Source: Gemmatimonas sp. (lineage in GTDB: Bacteria > Gemmatimonadota > Gemmatimonadetes > Gemmatimonadales > Gemmatimonadaceae). Taken from it: a stretch of DNA of 64,000 nt. Positions 33,506 through 42,911 of this stretch are shown in pieces. The stretch spans positions 62,001-126,000 of the forward strand of contig NZ_JANPLK010000037.1 in the NCBI RefSeq assembly GCF_031426495.1. Direction: 5' to 3'. Both the position numbers and the translations under genes were made by a program. The stretch's first letter is position 1. Every line of letters begins with the position of its first letter. The notes below the pieces were generated by a model. That model made no database searches, was not told the DNA's origin, and worked only from the letters and a program-made list of their open reading frames with translations.

Positions 33506-34916
33506 TGTCGCGTTGGAGACGGCGCCAGGCCCGTCCGATGACCGCACTCGCACCGCCGGCCAGTGCGCCGAGCGTTGCCGCGAAGGTGATGATGGGTTCG
33601 CGCGTACCGTCGTCACCGAGCAGAACGGCCAACAATTCGCGGCGCAGCTTCAACACCACCGGCGACGCCACCTTGATACTGTTGAAGTTGCGGTCGTAAC
33701 GCGCGCCGACACCTTCGATCAGCGCCGCCGTGCGTGCGAAGTACACCAGTTCGCCGGGCAGCACGATCGGCCAGTTGAACAGTTCGCGCATGACGCGATC
33801 GGCGATGGCGCGGGCGCGATCTTCCATCGCGCCGTCCTGATAGGCGATGTCGAGGAGTACGCGAACCAACTCGCGCATCGTTTCGCGCTCGGTGCCCGGC
33901 GCGACCATCCCGAGGGCGAAGAAGCCGTCGGTGGTGGCGTCGGGATCGCGGCGAATGGCAGCGATGATCGTGTCGAACAGCGCCTTGCGCACCGGCACAC
34001 CCACGTCGATGACCATGCCGAAGTCGAGCAGCACGATGCGCCCCTGCGCGTCGACCAGCAGGTTGCCGGGATGCGGATCGGCATGAAAGACGCCGTCGCG
34101 CAGCATCATCCGCGCGTAGCTCTCGATGAGCGTCTCGACGAGGGCTTTCGGTGTCACGAGCCCGCGCGCGATCTGCGCGTCGAGCGCATCGATGCGTGTG
34201 CCCTCCATGAACTCGAGCACCAGCACGTCGCGTCTGGTGAGCGCCGTCTCCACCCGGGGAATACGGAGCCGTGGCTCATCCGAAAAGCGCTCGCGCATGC
34301 GCATGCATTGCATCGCTTCGCGTTCGAAGTCCATCTCTTCGCGCACGTGCAGGTCGAACTCGTCGAGCACCACGCGAAAGCCGAGCACATGGTGGTGTGG
34401 GAAACGTGCGTAGACGGCGTTCACGATTGCCCGCGCCAAGCGGACGTCGCGCACCACGACCGCTTCCACATTCGGGCGGAGCACCTTCACCACGACATCG
34501 CGTCCTTGAAAGCGCGCGCGGTGCACCTGTCCCAGCGAACCGGCCGCCAGCGGTTCCGGGTCGAGATGGTCGACGATGCTGTCCGGATCGGCATGCCATG
34601 CGTGCTGCAGCGCCGCACGGATCTGCGTCCACGGTACCGGCGGCACGCGGTCGGTCAATGTGCCGAGAGCGGCGAGATACGGCTCCGGCACGAGGTCGGC
34701 TCGAGTCGCAAAAATCTGCGCGAGTTTGACGAACGCCGGACCGAGCACCGCGATCTCATGTACCATGCGGCGGGCGCGGCGTTCGTGAAACGCCGGCGTG
34801 CGCGTCATCGGCTCTCCCCCGCGAATCCAGCGGCGACGGTCGCGTAGAAACGACACGACGAGCGGCACCAATCGCCAGAGAATGACGATCAGCCGCGGCA
34901 GGTCACGCCACGGCAT
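33486..34916 (-). CDS. ABC1 / UbiB / AarF family atypical kinase
   Basis: Encodes 476 residues. ABC1-family signatures occur in order: the KxGQ-like motif as FVKLAQIFATRADLVP (about 62-77), the Ala-rich loop AAGSLGQVHRARF (about 123), VVVKVLRP with the ATP lysine, the glutamate motif EEMDFEREA, the catalytic FHADPHPGNLL and metal-binding LLDFGM. The Ala-rich loop replaces the glycine loop, as known for this family, which favours ATPase activity in ubiquinone or menaquinone biosynthesis. Two C-terminal hydrophobic segments are shorter than in UbiB. Here the Gly of KxGQ is Ala, a tolerated variant. It overlaps the upstream SDR gene by 14 bases, so it is cotranscribed with it. Confidence 0.92.
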   Translation of the reverse strand: MPWRDLPRLIVILWRLVPLVVSFLRDRRRWIRGGEPMTRTPAFHERRARRMVHEIAVLGPAFVKLAQIFATRADLVPEPYLAALGTLTDRVPPVPWTQIRAALQHAWHADPDSIVDHLDPEPLAAGSLGQVHRARFQGRDVVVKVLRPNVEAVVVRDVRLARAIVNAVYARFPHHHVLGFRVVLDEFDLHVREEMDFEREAMQCMRMRERFSDEPRLRIPRVETALTRRDVLVLEFMEGTRIDALDAQIARGLVTPKALVETLIESYARMMLRDGVFHADPHPGNLLVDAQGRIVLLDFGMVIDVGVPVRKALFDTIIAAIRRDPDATTDGFFALGMVAPGTERETMRELVRVLLDIAYQDGAMEDRARAIADRVMRELFNWPIVLPGELVYFARTAALIEGVGARYDRNFNSIKVASPVVLKLRRELLAVLLGDDGTREPIITFAATLGALAGGASAVIGRAWRRLQRDNPPSVR

Positions 34917-35835
34917 CAGTCATCGCATCGAGGATGAGTTGGTCGGCATCGAGCCCAGTCAGACGCGACGTCGTCGTCCATAGCTGTTCAGCGCGGGCGT
35001 CGTCACGAGCGGTGCGTGACGGGCTCACGCGGCGGCGCCTCACCCAGTACTCGCCCGACCTCTCGATCGCCTCGGGCGCCGAGGACAGCCACACCAGCGT
35101 GTCGGCCCCTTGAGTCGGCGTCACGGATACCACATCCATGACGCGCCGGAGCAGGCGCCCCATTCGCCCGTTGTTCGTGGCAAACCGCGTACTGACCACG
35201 CCGGGATGCAGCGCGTGCGTCACCACGCGCGATGGATCGAGACGACGCGCGAGGGCGCGCGTGAACCAAATGTTGTAGAGCTTCGAGTTGGCGTATTGCT
35301 TCCACCCGCCGAAGTGGCGCTCCAACTGCAGATCATCGAGAACCGGACTCGCATTCTCGTGCGCGCGGCTGGATACGCTTAGCACGCGCGCCGGCGCACC
35401 CGGTCGCGCTGCCGCGACCAAAGGCGCCAGCAGGCGCAGCGTCAGCGTGAAATAGCTCAGATGATTCAGCGCGAACGTGCGCTCGAAGCCGTCTGGCGTG
35501 ACCTCGCGATCGAGAAACATCGCGCCGGCGTTGTTGGCCAGGACGTCGATGCGGGGCAGGCTCGCCAGCAAGCGGTCGGCCAGATCGTGAACCGCCTCCT
35601 GCCGCGACAGGTCGGCGATCTCCCATGTGACCGCTCGGCGGCCAGACGGATGGCCGACCTCGCTCATGATCGCCTGCGCCGCCGCCGCGGTCTTCGCTTC
35701 GTTGCGCCCGATCATGACCACCGTGGCGCCACCAGCGACATACCGGCGCACCGCGGCTTTGCCGATGCCATCACTGGCGCCGGTCACGAGCACGGTCTTG
35801 CCTGCGAAGGCGCTTGAAGTCGGCGGGTTCGTCAT
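34903..35835 (-). CDS. Short-chain dehydrogenase/reductase (SDR)
   Basis: Encodes 310 residues from the ATG at 35835; the frame is open from 35910, which would give 335. The Rossmann motif is TVLVTGASDGIGKAA (about 14-28), followed by NNAG, and the catalytic set Ser (VLSVSSRAHE) and YxxSK (QYANSKLYN). ALHPGVVSTRF follows. This matches the retinol dehydrogenase/WW-oxidoreductase-like classical SDR group, NADP(H) preferring by the Arg after beta-2 (IGRNEAK). Substrate unknown. Followed with overlap by the ABC1 kinase gene; a link to quinone or lipid metabolism is possible. Confidence 0.92.
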   Translation of the reverse strand: MTNPPTSSAFAGKTVLVTGASDGIGKAAVRRYVAGGATVVMIGRNEAKTAAAAQAIMSEVGHPSGRRAVTWEIADLSRQEAVHDLADRLLASLPRIDVLANNAGAMFLDREVTPDGFERTFALNHLSYFTLTLRLLAPLVAAARPGAPARVLSVSSRAHENASPVLDDLQLERHFGGWKQYANSKLYNIWFTRALARRLDPSRVVTHALHPGVVSTRFATNNGRMGRLLRRVMDVVSVTPTQGADTLVWLSSAPEAIERSGEYWVRRRRVSPSRTARDDARAEQLWTTTSRLTGLDADQLILDAMTDAVA

Positions 35836-35973
35836 GAGTAGCTGGAGGGTAATGCCGCGCGCGTGCGCGTCGTACCCGTTCAACGATGCAAGAACGTCGT
35901 CGGTTCGCACGAACTGGCGAATCGACGACGTGGGATCCCGCGAGAACCGGTGCCTTGGAGGACCGTCGCTCGA

Positions 35974-36663
35974 TCAGTTCGCGATCGCCGCGATGGCGAT
36001 GGGACCGAGCGTGCCTGCCGTCGCCGTCGCGGTTTGCTGGCCGGCCTGCGGGCCAAGCGTCCACCGCACTGTGACTTCACCGAGCGCGTTGGTCACCGCC
36101 GACTGGGGGGAGATGCTGCCACCACCACTCGTGATCGCCAAGCCGACGGTCTGTCCGGGAATCGGAACGTTGAATCCCCCCGTGACCCGCAGCACGATCT
36201 GGACGGTCAGCGCCGCACTTGCCTTCCCGGTCTGGTTATTGCCCTGAGCGATCACGAGATCACTCGGCAAGATCCCGTTGGCGCTCAGCGTCACCGGGTC
36301 CAGGCCGGGAGCGGTACCGGTCATGGTCTGAACCTGCGCGCCGGGGCCGAGCGTCCAGCGTGCCTTCACTTCACCGTTGGCGTCACTGACCACCGTGCCC
36401 GGATCGACCGAGCCGCCGCCCGCGAGCACGTTGAAGCTCACGGGGATCTTGGCGATGGGGGCGCCATCGGTACCGATCACCCGGAGCACCACGGGTGTGG
36501 GAAGCAGGGTCCCCGCAGCAGCCGTCTGCAGGTGTCCCTGCACGATCGTCAGCTGCGCCGCCGCCGGTGCCTCCACGGTCTTGGTGCAACCGGGGAACGC
36601 CAGAAGCGTCGGGACGGCCGTAAGCAGCGCGGCAAGCAGATGTGTGGGTCGGGCGGAACGCAT
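35974..36663 (-). CDS. Ig-like (Big-1 type) lipoprotein
   Basis: Encodes 229 residues. A signal peptide ends in a lipobox (LLAFPGC, Cys near 26). Two repeats of about 90-95 residues follow, each with a bacterial Ig-like pattern: VVLRVIGTDGAPIAKIPVSFNVLAGGGSVDPGTVVSDANGEV-type core split as PVSFNVLAGGGSV and TVGLAITSGGGSI, and both ending in (K/R)WTLGP. It is a surface or periplasmic lipoprotein of unknown binding function, on the same strand as the SDR gene. It diverges from deoC with a 127-base gap. Confidence 0.85.
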   Translation of the reverse strand: MRSARPTHLLAALLTAVPTLLAFPGCTKTVEAPAAAQLTIVQGHLQTAAAGTLLPTPVVLRVIGTDGAPIAKIPVSFNVLAGGGSVDPGTVVSDANGEVKARWTLGPGAQVQTMTGTAPGLDPVTLSANGILPSDLVIAQGNNQTGKASAALTVQIVLRVTGGFNVPIPGQTVGLAITSGGGSISPQSAVTNALGEVTVRWTLGPQAGQQTATATAGTLGPIAIAAIAN

Positions 36664-36790
36664 GGTCTCGTCGGTCGGGGTACTCCTCTCCGGCTACCAG
36701 TATCGGCCGGTCGTCCCGCCGAGTTGAGCATGACTTTTCCGAAGGCGCAATCGAGCGCCGGATCCCTCCGTCACCTACATTGGTGATCCC

Positions 36791-37840
36791 ATGACCGTAA
36801 CTCCTTTGCACGCTCCGCGACCGCTTCGGTCGACCGACTCCGAGTCGCCGGACGGGGTCCGCTGGCCCACCGGACTGGGTCCAGATATTCCGCCGGCGCG
36901 TAATCCCGGCACGGCCCTCGACCTTGCGCTGGTGCGGGCGACCAAGGTCAATCGCAGCGCCGTCGAACGCCGCGTCGCCTCCCTAGGTGGGCGACGCACG
37001 GTGAAGAAGGAGTGGCAGGCCGCCTGGCTGTTGCGCGCCATCACCTGCATGGATCTTACCACGCTCGCTGGTGACGACACGCCCGGCAACGTGCAGCGAC
37101 TTTGCGCCAAGGCGCGCCATCCGTTGCGTCGCGATCTCGTCGACGCGCTCGGCGTGCGCGACCTTGGGCTCACCGTCGGCGCGGTGTGCGTGTACCACCA
37201 GTACGTCGCGACCGCCGTCGAGGCCCTGAAGGGTTCGGGCGTCCCCGTGGCCGCCGTCTCCACGGGCTTCCCCGCCGGCCTCTCTCCGTTCGAACAGCGT
37301 CTTGCCGAGATCCACGCCTCGGTGGCCGCTGGCGCTACGGAAATCGATATCGTCATCACGCGGGCCCACGTGCTTACCGGCAACTGGCACGCGCTGTACG
37401 ACGAAGTGCGTGCCTTTCGCGACGCCTGTGGTGAGGCCCACCTGAAAACGATTCTCGGGGTCGGTGAACTCGCCACGCTTACAAACGTGGCCCGCGCGAG
37501 TCAGGTGGCCATGATGGCTGGATCCGATTTCATCAAGACCAGCACCGGGAAGGAATCCAGCAACGCGACGCTGCCCGTGGGACTGGTGATGACGCGCATG
37601 ATCCGCGACTTCGGCTCACGAACGGGATTCGAGGTAGGGTTCAAGCCCGCCGGCGGTATCCGTACAGCGAAGCAGGCGTTGGACTGGCTGATCCTCATGA
37701 AAGAGGAACTCGGTGATCGTTGGCTCCGTCCGCATCTCTTCCGCTTCGGGGCGAGCGGTCTGCTCACCGACGTCGAACGCCAGCTCGAACATTTCGTAAC
37801 GGGTCGCTACGCCGCGGCCTATCGCCAACCCATGGTGTGA
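36791..37840 (+). CDS. deoC: Deoxyribose-phosphate aldolase
   Basis: Encodes 349 residues, long for bacterial DeoC because of a 45-residue N-terminal extension, like the eukaryotic-type DeoC. The TIM-barrel active site is complete: D186 in GATEIDIVI, the Schiff-base K249 in SDFIKTSTGK and the second lysine K285 in GFKPAGGI. It cleaves 2-deoxyribose-5-phosphate to glyceraldehyde-3-phosphate and acetaldehyde. The downstream gene, five bases after the stop, encodes an aldehyde dehydrogenase that could oxidise the acetaldehyde, so the two form a deoxynucleoside-salvage operon. Cytoplasmic. Confidence 0.95.
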   Translation: MTVTPLHAPRPLRSTDSESPDGVRWPTGLGPDIPPARNPGTALDLALVRATKVNRSAVERRVASLGGRRTVKKEWQAAWLLRAITCMDLTTLAGDDTPGNVQRLCAKARHPLRRDLVDALGVRDLGLTVGAVCVYHQYVATAVEALKGSGVPVAAVSTGFPAGLSPFEQRLAEIHASVAAGATEIDIVITRAHVLTGNWHALYDEVRAFRDACGEAHLKTILGVGELATLTNVARASQVAMMAGSDFIKTSTGKESSNATLPVGLVMTRMIRDFGSRTGFEVGFKPAGGIRTAKQALDWLILMKEELGDRWLRPHLFRFGASGLLTDVERQLEHFVTGRYAAAYRQPMV

Positions 37841-37845
37841 TCCGC

Positions 37846-40284
37846 ATGGCTACCACAACGACACCCACGGGCGGCACGGTCCGCGAAATCTTCGACGCCA
37901 TGAGCTATGGTCCGGCGCCGGAAGGCGATGCCATCGTGCGCGCCTGGCTGGCCGGCCACCAGAACCGCTTCGGCCACTACATCGGCGGCGTTTTCACCGA
38001 TGCGGCCGCCGACGAGTCGTTTGAGGTGCACGATCCGTCGTCGGGCGCCCTCCTCGCCCACGTCGCGCAAGGGAGTGCGCGGGATGTCGATGCCGCCGTG
38101 GCGGCCGCGCGTGCGGCGTTGCCGGGATGGCAGGCGCTCGACGACCACGCTCGCGCCCGTTGGATCTACGCCATTGCCCGCGGTATTCAGAAGCATGCGC
38201 GACATTTCGCCGTGCTCGAGTCGATCGACAACGGGAAGCCGATTCGCGAGACCCGGGACATCGACATCCCGCTGGTTGCGCGGCACTTCTCATATCACGC
38301 CGGCTGGGCGCAGCTGCTCTCGGCCGAATTCCCCGGCCAGCACGCGTACGGCGTCGTCGGACAGGTGATCCCCTGGAATTTTCCGCTGCTGATGCTCGCA
38401 TGGAAAGTCGCGCCGGCGCTCGCCGCCGGAAACACGGTGGTCCTCAAACCCGCCGAGTTCACGCCGCTCACCGCGTTGCGCTTTGCGGAACTGATGCAGG
38501 AAATCGGCTTGCCGCCGGGCGTCTTCAATCTGGTCACCGGTGACGGCCGTACCGGTGCGGCGATGGTCGATCATCCCGACGTCGACAAGATCGCATTCAC
38601 CGGCAGCACCGACGTCGGTCGCGCGATCCGCGTCGCGACCGCCGGATCGGGCAAGGGCCTTTCGCTCGAACTGGGTGGCAAAAGCCCCTTCGTCGTATTC
38701 GAAGACGCCGACCTCGATAGTGTGGTCGAAGGCGTGGTGGACGCGATCTGGTTCAATCAGGGACAGGTCTGCTGTGCCGGGTCGCGCCTGCTCGTGCAGG
38801 AAGGGGTCGCCGACCAGCTTATCGCAAAGCTACGCGATCGTATGGAACGGCTCCGGATCGGCGCGCCGCTCGACAAAGCCATCGATATGGGCGCGATCGT
38901 CGCCCCCGTGCAGCTCGAGCGCATCAAGCAACTCTGCGCGCAAGGCGTCGAAGAGGGCGCCACCTGCTGGCAGCCCTCTTGGGCTACGCCCGCCGAGGGC
39001 TCCTTCCATCCGCCCACGCTGTTTACGAACGTCGCGCCGTCGGCGACCATCGCGCAGGTCGAGATCTTCGGCCCGGTGCTGGTCAGCATGACGTTCCGAA
39101 CGCCGGAAGAAGCCGTCGCGCTGGCGAACAACACGCCGTTCGGTCTCGCCGCCAGCGTGTGGAGTGAGAATATCAATCTCGCGCTCGACATCGCACCGAA
39201 GCTCAAGTGTGGCGTGGTGTGGATTAACAGCACCAATCTGTTCGACGCCGCGGCCGGCTTTGGCGGGTATCGCGAGTCTGGCTTCGGTCGCGAAGGTGGA
39301 CGCGAGGGACTCGGCGAGTATCTGAAGCCGATACGCTCGCATGAGCCTGCGCCGTCGCCGGTCGATGACAGCGCCGCGCCGGTGGTGCTCGCCGAGAGTG
39401 ACGACGTCGCTGACGCGGCGCTGACAGCATCGGCACTGCCCGCGATGGATCGGACGCCGAAAATGTTCATCGGCGGCAAGCAGGCACGGAGCGACTCCGG
39501 CTACTCGCGACGCATTCTGGGCGCCAACGGTCGCGTGGTGGGCGAGGTGGGCGACGGCAACCGTAAGGATCTGCGTAATGCCGTCGAAGCGGCGCACGCC
39601 GGTGCTGGATGGTCCAAGCTCACCGGCCACCAGCGGTCGCAGATTCTGTTTTACATCGCCGAAAACCTGTCGGCGCGCGAATTGGAATTCGCTGCACGGC
39701 TGTCCGCCATGACGGGCGCTTCCGCTGTCGATGCGATGCGCGAAGTCGAGGCCTCGATCTCCCGGCTGTTCACGTATGGGGCCTGGGCTGACAAGCACGA
39801 TGGCGCGGTGCACGACGTGCCATTGCGTGGCGTGGCGTTGGCAATGCACGAACCCATCGGCGTTGTTGGTGTGGCGTGCCCCGACCCGTATCCGTTGCTC
39901 GGTCTCGTGTCCCTGATCGCCCCGCTGCTCGCCGCTGGTAATCGCGTGGTCGCGGTGCCGTCCGAACGATACCCGCTCTCGGCGACTGATTTTTATAGCG
40001 TGCTCGAAACGTCGGATGTGCCATCCGGGGTGGTCAATATCGTGACGGGTCCACGCGATGCGCTTGCCAAAGTGCTGGCGGAGCATGACGATGTCGAGGC
40101 CGTGTGGTACGTTGGATCACGAGCCGGAGCCACCGCCGTCGAGAAGGCGTCTGCCGCCAACTTGAAGCGCACCTGGACCGAATGGGACGGTCGCGAATGG
40201 CTGGATCCGCGGGTGGGCGAAGGCCGTGAGTTCCTGCGGCGTGCCGTGCAGGTCAAGAATATCTGGATTCCGTACGGCGAATAA
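37846..40284 (+). CDS. ALDH16-like two-domain aldehyde dehydrogenase
   Basis: Encodes 812 residues, about 1.7 times a normal ALDH. The first domain (about 40-500) is complete: GQVIPWNFPLLM, FTGSTDVGRA, general base E275 in LELGGKS and nucleophile C309 in NQGQVCCAGSR. The second domain (about 545-812) repeats the cofactor-domain fold (MFIGGKQA, PIGVVGVACPDPYPLLGLVSL, SGVVNIVTGP). It lacks the catalytic Cys and Glu and ends early with RTWTEWDGREW. This is the known ALDH16 architecture, an active domain plus a pseudo-enzyme domain for dimerisation. It follows deoC by five bases and likely oxidises acetaldehyde or related aldehydes with NAD. Confidence 0.93.
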   Translation: MATTTTPTGGTVREIFDAMSYGPAPEGDAIVRAWLAGHQNRFGHYIGGVFTDAAADESFEVHDPSSGALLAHVAQGSARDVDAAVAAARAALPGWQALDDHARARWIYAIARGIQKHARHFAVLESIDNGKPIRETRDIDIPLVARHFSYHAGWAQLLSAEFPGQHAYGVVGQVIPWNFPLLMLAWKVAPALAAGNTVVLKPAEFTPLTALRFAELMQEIGLPPGVFNLVTGDGRTGAAMVDHPDVDKIAFTGSTDVGRAIRVATAGSGKGLSLELGGKSPFVVFEDADLDSVVEGVVDAIWFNQGQVCCAGSRLLVQEGVADQLIAKLRDRMERLRIGAPLDKAIDMGAIVAPVQLERIKQLCAQGVEEGATCWQPSWATPAEGSFHPPTLFTNVAPSATIAQVEIFGPVLVSMTFRTPEEAVALANNTPFGLAASVWSENINLALDIAPKLKCGVVWINSTNLFDAAAGFGGYRESGFGREGGREGLGEYLKPIRSHEPAPSPVDDSAAPVVLAESDDVADAALTASALPAMDRTPKMFIGGKQARSDSGYSRRILGANGRVVGEVGDGNRKDLRNAVEAAHAGAGWSKLTGHQRSQILFYIAENLSARELEFAARLSAMTGASAVDAMREVEASISRLFTYGAWADKHDGAVHDVPLRGVALAMHEPIGVVGVACPDPYPLLGLVSLIAPLLAAGNRVVAVPSERYPLSATDFYSVLETSDVPSGVVNIVTGPRDALAKVLAEHDDVEAVWYVGSRAGATAVEKASAANLKRTWTEWDGREWLDPRVGEGREFLRRAVQVKNIWIPYGE

Positions 40285-40300
40285 CACCGCGTCGTCACGC

Positions 40301-40326
40301 CGGAGCGCGCACTTCAACGCGCTCCG
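40301..40326. terminator. Hairpin downstream of the ALDH gene
   Basis: CGGAGCGCG pairs perfectly with CGCGCTCCG over an 8-base loop, 17 bases after the ALDH stop and before the M3 peptidase gene. No U tract, so an intrinsic terminator is only probable. Confidence 0.45.
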
Positions 40327-40364
40327 CTGACGCCGTGGCGACGCCATGACGTAGTGTGCAGTTC

Positions 40365-42119
40365 ATGCGACCCAACTCCAACATCATGATCGAACTCCCG
40401 GCCTCTCCGGAGGCGTTCCGCGACGCTGCGTGGGACGACATCCTGCCGTATTACGAGCACCTGGCCACGATCCACCTCGAAGCGACAACGTCCGTTGTCG
40501 AATCGTGGTTGAGCACCTGGTCGCGCCTCGATACGCTGGTTGGCGAGGCCGGCACGCTCGCCATGATTGCATACACCGGCAACACCGCCGATACCGCGGC
40601 GGAAACCGCGTATCTGCGTTTCTCCATGGAGATCTTCCCGAAGCTGGAAGAGCAGGGCGTTCGCCTTGCCAAGCGGCTGCTCGATCTCGGTTGGTCGCGC
40701 GACGACTTGGAAACCACGATTCGACGCTTCCGCACCGACATCGAGATTTTCCGCGAGGCCAACGTCGCGCGGTTCTCGCAGATCGAGGAGTTGTCGGCTG
40801 GCTACCAGAAGATCACGGGTGGTCTGAGCGTCGATTGGGACGGCACACCGAAAACGATTCCGCAGCTGCAGCCGTACCTGAAGTCGGCTGACCGCGCGGA
40901 GCGCGAACGCGCGTTCCGCCTAGGCGCCGAGGCGTACATGGTGAAGCGCGACGAATTCGCCGATCTGTTCGACAGCATGTATGTGCTGCGCGACGCAGTC
41001 GCCAAGGAAGCCGGTTTCGCCGACTACCAGCGCTACTGCTTCGCCGCCAAGCATCGCTTTGACTACACGCCGGAAGACACCGCGCGCTTCCACGACGCGG
41101 TGAAGCAGACGGTCACACCGGCCGTGGCGCGTCTGATGGAGCATCGCCGCGAGTCACTCGGCGTCGCGGTCCTCCGCCCGTGGGATGTCACGGTCGACCT
41201 GAACGCCGACGAGCCGCTCAAGCCGTTCGCTGATGTGGAGACGTTTATCGATCGCGCGTCGAACATCTTCCAGCGCGTCGATCCCGAGTTGGGTGGGCAG
41301 TTCCGGATCATGGCCGATGAGAAGCTGCTTGATCTCGAGAGCCGGCCCGGTAAGGCTCCGGGTGGTTACTGCACCGATCTGTCGTTTCGTGGTCGCCCGT
41401 TCATCTTCATGAATGCCGTTGGCGTGCCCGACGACGTCCAGACGCTCGTGCACGAAGCGGGACATTGCTTCCATGACTTTGCCACGCATTCGCTGCCATT
41501 TACGTGGCAGCGGCGGACGGGCCACGAGGCAGCCGAGCTGGCGTCGATGAGCATGGAGTTGCTGGCCATGCCGTACTTCGTCGCGCCCGATGGCTATTAC
41601 ACGCCCGATGAGGCGCGTGTCGCATGGCTCGAGCATCTCGAGGACGTGCTGGGAAGCCTCGTGCACATCGCGAGCGTCGATGCGTTCCAGGCATGGATCT
41701 ACACTGATCCCGCCGGCGCCGACCGCGATGCGCGTGATGCGAAGTGGCTCGAACTTCGCAAGGAATTCGAGTCGGGCGTCGACTGGACGGGACTCGAACG
41801 TGAGCGAGTAGGCCGTTGGTATCGTCAGCTCCATATCTTCGAGCTGCCGTTCTACTACATAGAATACGGGCTGGCCCAACTCGGCGCGCTACAGGTGTTC
41901 CGCAACGCTGTGGCCGACGCCGGTGATGCCGTCGCGGCATACAAGCGTTTCCTCAAGCTCGGCGGCACCCGACCGCTGCCCGAACTCTACGCTGCGGCCG
42001 GCGTAAAACTCGTGTTCGATGCGGAAACGATGGCGGAACTCGTGGCCTTCGCTGAAGAGCGCATTGCGGCGTTACGCGCTGGTGCCGATGCGCCGTTTCG
42101 TGGGGTGGTGCCCGTCTGA
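40365..42119 (+). CDS. M3 family oligoendopeptidase F-like metallopeptidase
   Basis: Encodes 584 residues from the ATG at 40365; a GTG nine bases upstream and an ATG at 40386 are alternatives. No signal peptide is visible, so it is probably cytoplasmic. The zinc site is TLVHEAGHCFHDF (HExxH) with the third ligand in the downstream helix (EAAELASMSMELL), as in oligopeptidase F. Other M3 features include PGKAPGGYCTDLSFRGRPFIFMN before the zinc motif and ALGALQVFRN-like (LAQLGALQVFRNA) at the C-terminus. It trims imported oligopeptides. A hairpin separates it from the deoC-ALDH pair; the next gene begins 72 bases later. Confidence 0.94.
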   Translation: MRPNSNIMIELPASPEAFRDAAWDDILPYYEHLATIHLEATTSVVESWLSTWSRLDTLVGEAGTLAMIAYTGNTADTAAETAYLRFSMEIFPKLEEQGVRLAKRLLDLGWSRDDLETTIRRFRTDIEIFREANVARFSQIEELSAGYQKITGGLSVDWDGTPKTIPQLQPYLKSADRAERERAFRLGAEAYMVKRDEFADLFDSMYVLRDAVAKEAGFADYQRYCFAAKHRFDYTPEDTARFHDAVKQTVTPAVARLMEHRRESLGVAVLRPWDVTVDLNADEPLKPFADVETFIDRASNIFQRVDPELGGQFRIMADEKLLDLESRPGKAPGGYCTDLSFRGRPFIFMNAVGVPDDVQTLVHEAGHCFHDFATHSLPFTWQRRTGHEAAELASMSMELLAMPYFVAPDGYYTPDEARVAWLEHLEDVLGSLVHIASVDAFQAWIYTDPAGADRDARDAKWLELRKEFESGVDWTGLERERVGRWYRQLHIFELPFYYIEYGLAQLGALQVFRNAVADAGDAVAAYKRFLKLGGTRPLPELYAAAGVKLVFDAETMAELVAFAEERIAALRAGADAPFRGVVPV

Positions 42120-42191
42120 TCCGGCTGGTTGCACGAAACTTTTGCCTCCCGCGATCGTATCCCGGACATGACCCTTTCTCTCGGAGCTTCA

Positions 42192-42911
42192 ATGCGATTC
42201 GCACGACACGTCGGCGTGGCAGCACTGGTCCTCAGCGCAGTCTCTGCGCGTGCCCACGCGCAGCTGCCCACTGTTCAGCAGGTGTTCGATAAATTCGCGA
42301 CGGCGGTCGGTGGTCGGGAGGCGTGGTCGAAGGTGCAAGGCCGCAGCGACAAGGGTACGGCCGACATCACGTTCGCGGGCATCTCCGGCAGCTACGAGCG
42401 GCACAGCGGCGCGCCGAACAAAATGCGCATGATCATCGACCTCGGCATGGCCAAGGTCGATCAGGGCTTCGACGGCACCGTCGGCTGGGCCGTGCAGCCG
42501 ATGGCGCAGGCGCAGCGCATGCCCGCCGAGCAGGAGCGGTCCCTCGGCGAGTCCATGCAGGTGGGCGCGGCGTTTCTCGATGTCAGCCGATTCGCCAAAG
42601 CGTCGGTCGACGCCAAGGAAATGTTCGACGGTGTGGAGTGCTACAAGCTCTCCATCACCTCGAAGTTGGGCGAAGAGCGCAGCGAATACTTCGAGGTGGC
42701 GACCGGTCTGCGTCGCGGTGCCGTCACGAAGACGCCCATGGGTGAGCAGAAGTCGATGTTCCGCGACTACAAGGCGTTCGAAGGCAAGCAGATTGCCACC
42801 AAAGTCGTGCAGGTCACGCCGCAGGGCGACGTGATTCTCACCACCACCGAAGTGTCCTTCACGCCCCCGGATCCGTCGCTGTTCAAGGCACCGGACGGGA
42901 TCGCGAAGTAG
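42192..42911 (+). CDS. Exported LolA-like protein of unknown function
   Basis: Encodes 239 residues from the ATG at 42192, with GGAGC upstream; earlier in-frame ATGs (42129, 42168) are less likely. A signal peptide (MRFARHVGVAALVLSAV, cleavage near AHAQ) precedes a beta-rich domain. The order of elements (DKFATAVGGREAWSKV, GTADITFAGISGSYERH, FDGTVGWAVQP, YFEVATGLRRGAVTKT, VSFTPPDPSLFKAPDG) resembles the LolA/outer-membrane lipoprotein-sorting fold. A lipid-chaperone role is only a guess. Its 3' end overlaps the convergent photolyase fusion gene by 29 bp. Confidence 0.75.
   Translation: MRFARHVGVAALVLSAVSARAHAQLPTVQQVFDKFATAVGGREAWSKVQGRSDKGTADITFAGISGSYERHSGAPNKMRMIIDLGMAKVDQGFDGTVGWAVQPMAQAQRMPAEQERSLGESMQVGAAFLDVSRFAKASVDAKEMFDGVECYKLSITSKLGEERSEYFEVATGLRRGAVTKTPMGEQKSMFRDYKAFEGKQIATKVVQVTPQGDVILTTTEVSFTPPDPSLFKAPDGIAK

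Noticed and set aside
33513..34847. 444-codon plus-strand frame opposite the ABC1 kinase gene
   Set aside because: Arg/His-rich shadow frame; the opposite strand has all ABC1 motifs.
38830..40086. 418-codon minus-strand frame inside the ALDH gene
   Set aside because: Shadow frame with random composition, no start context.
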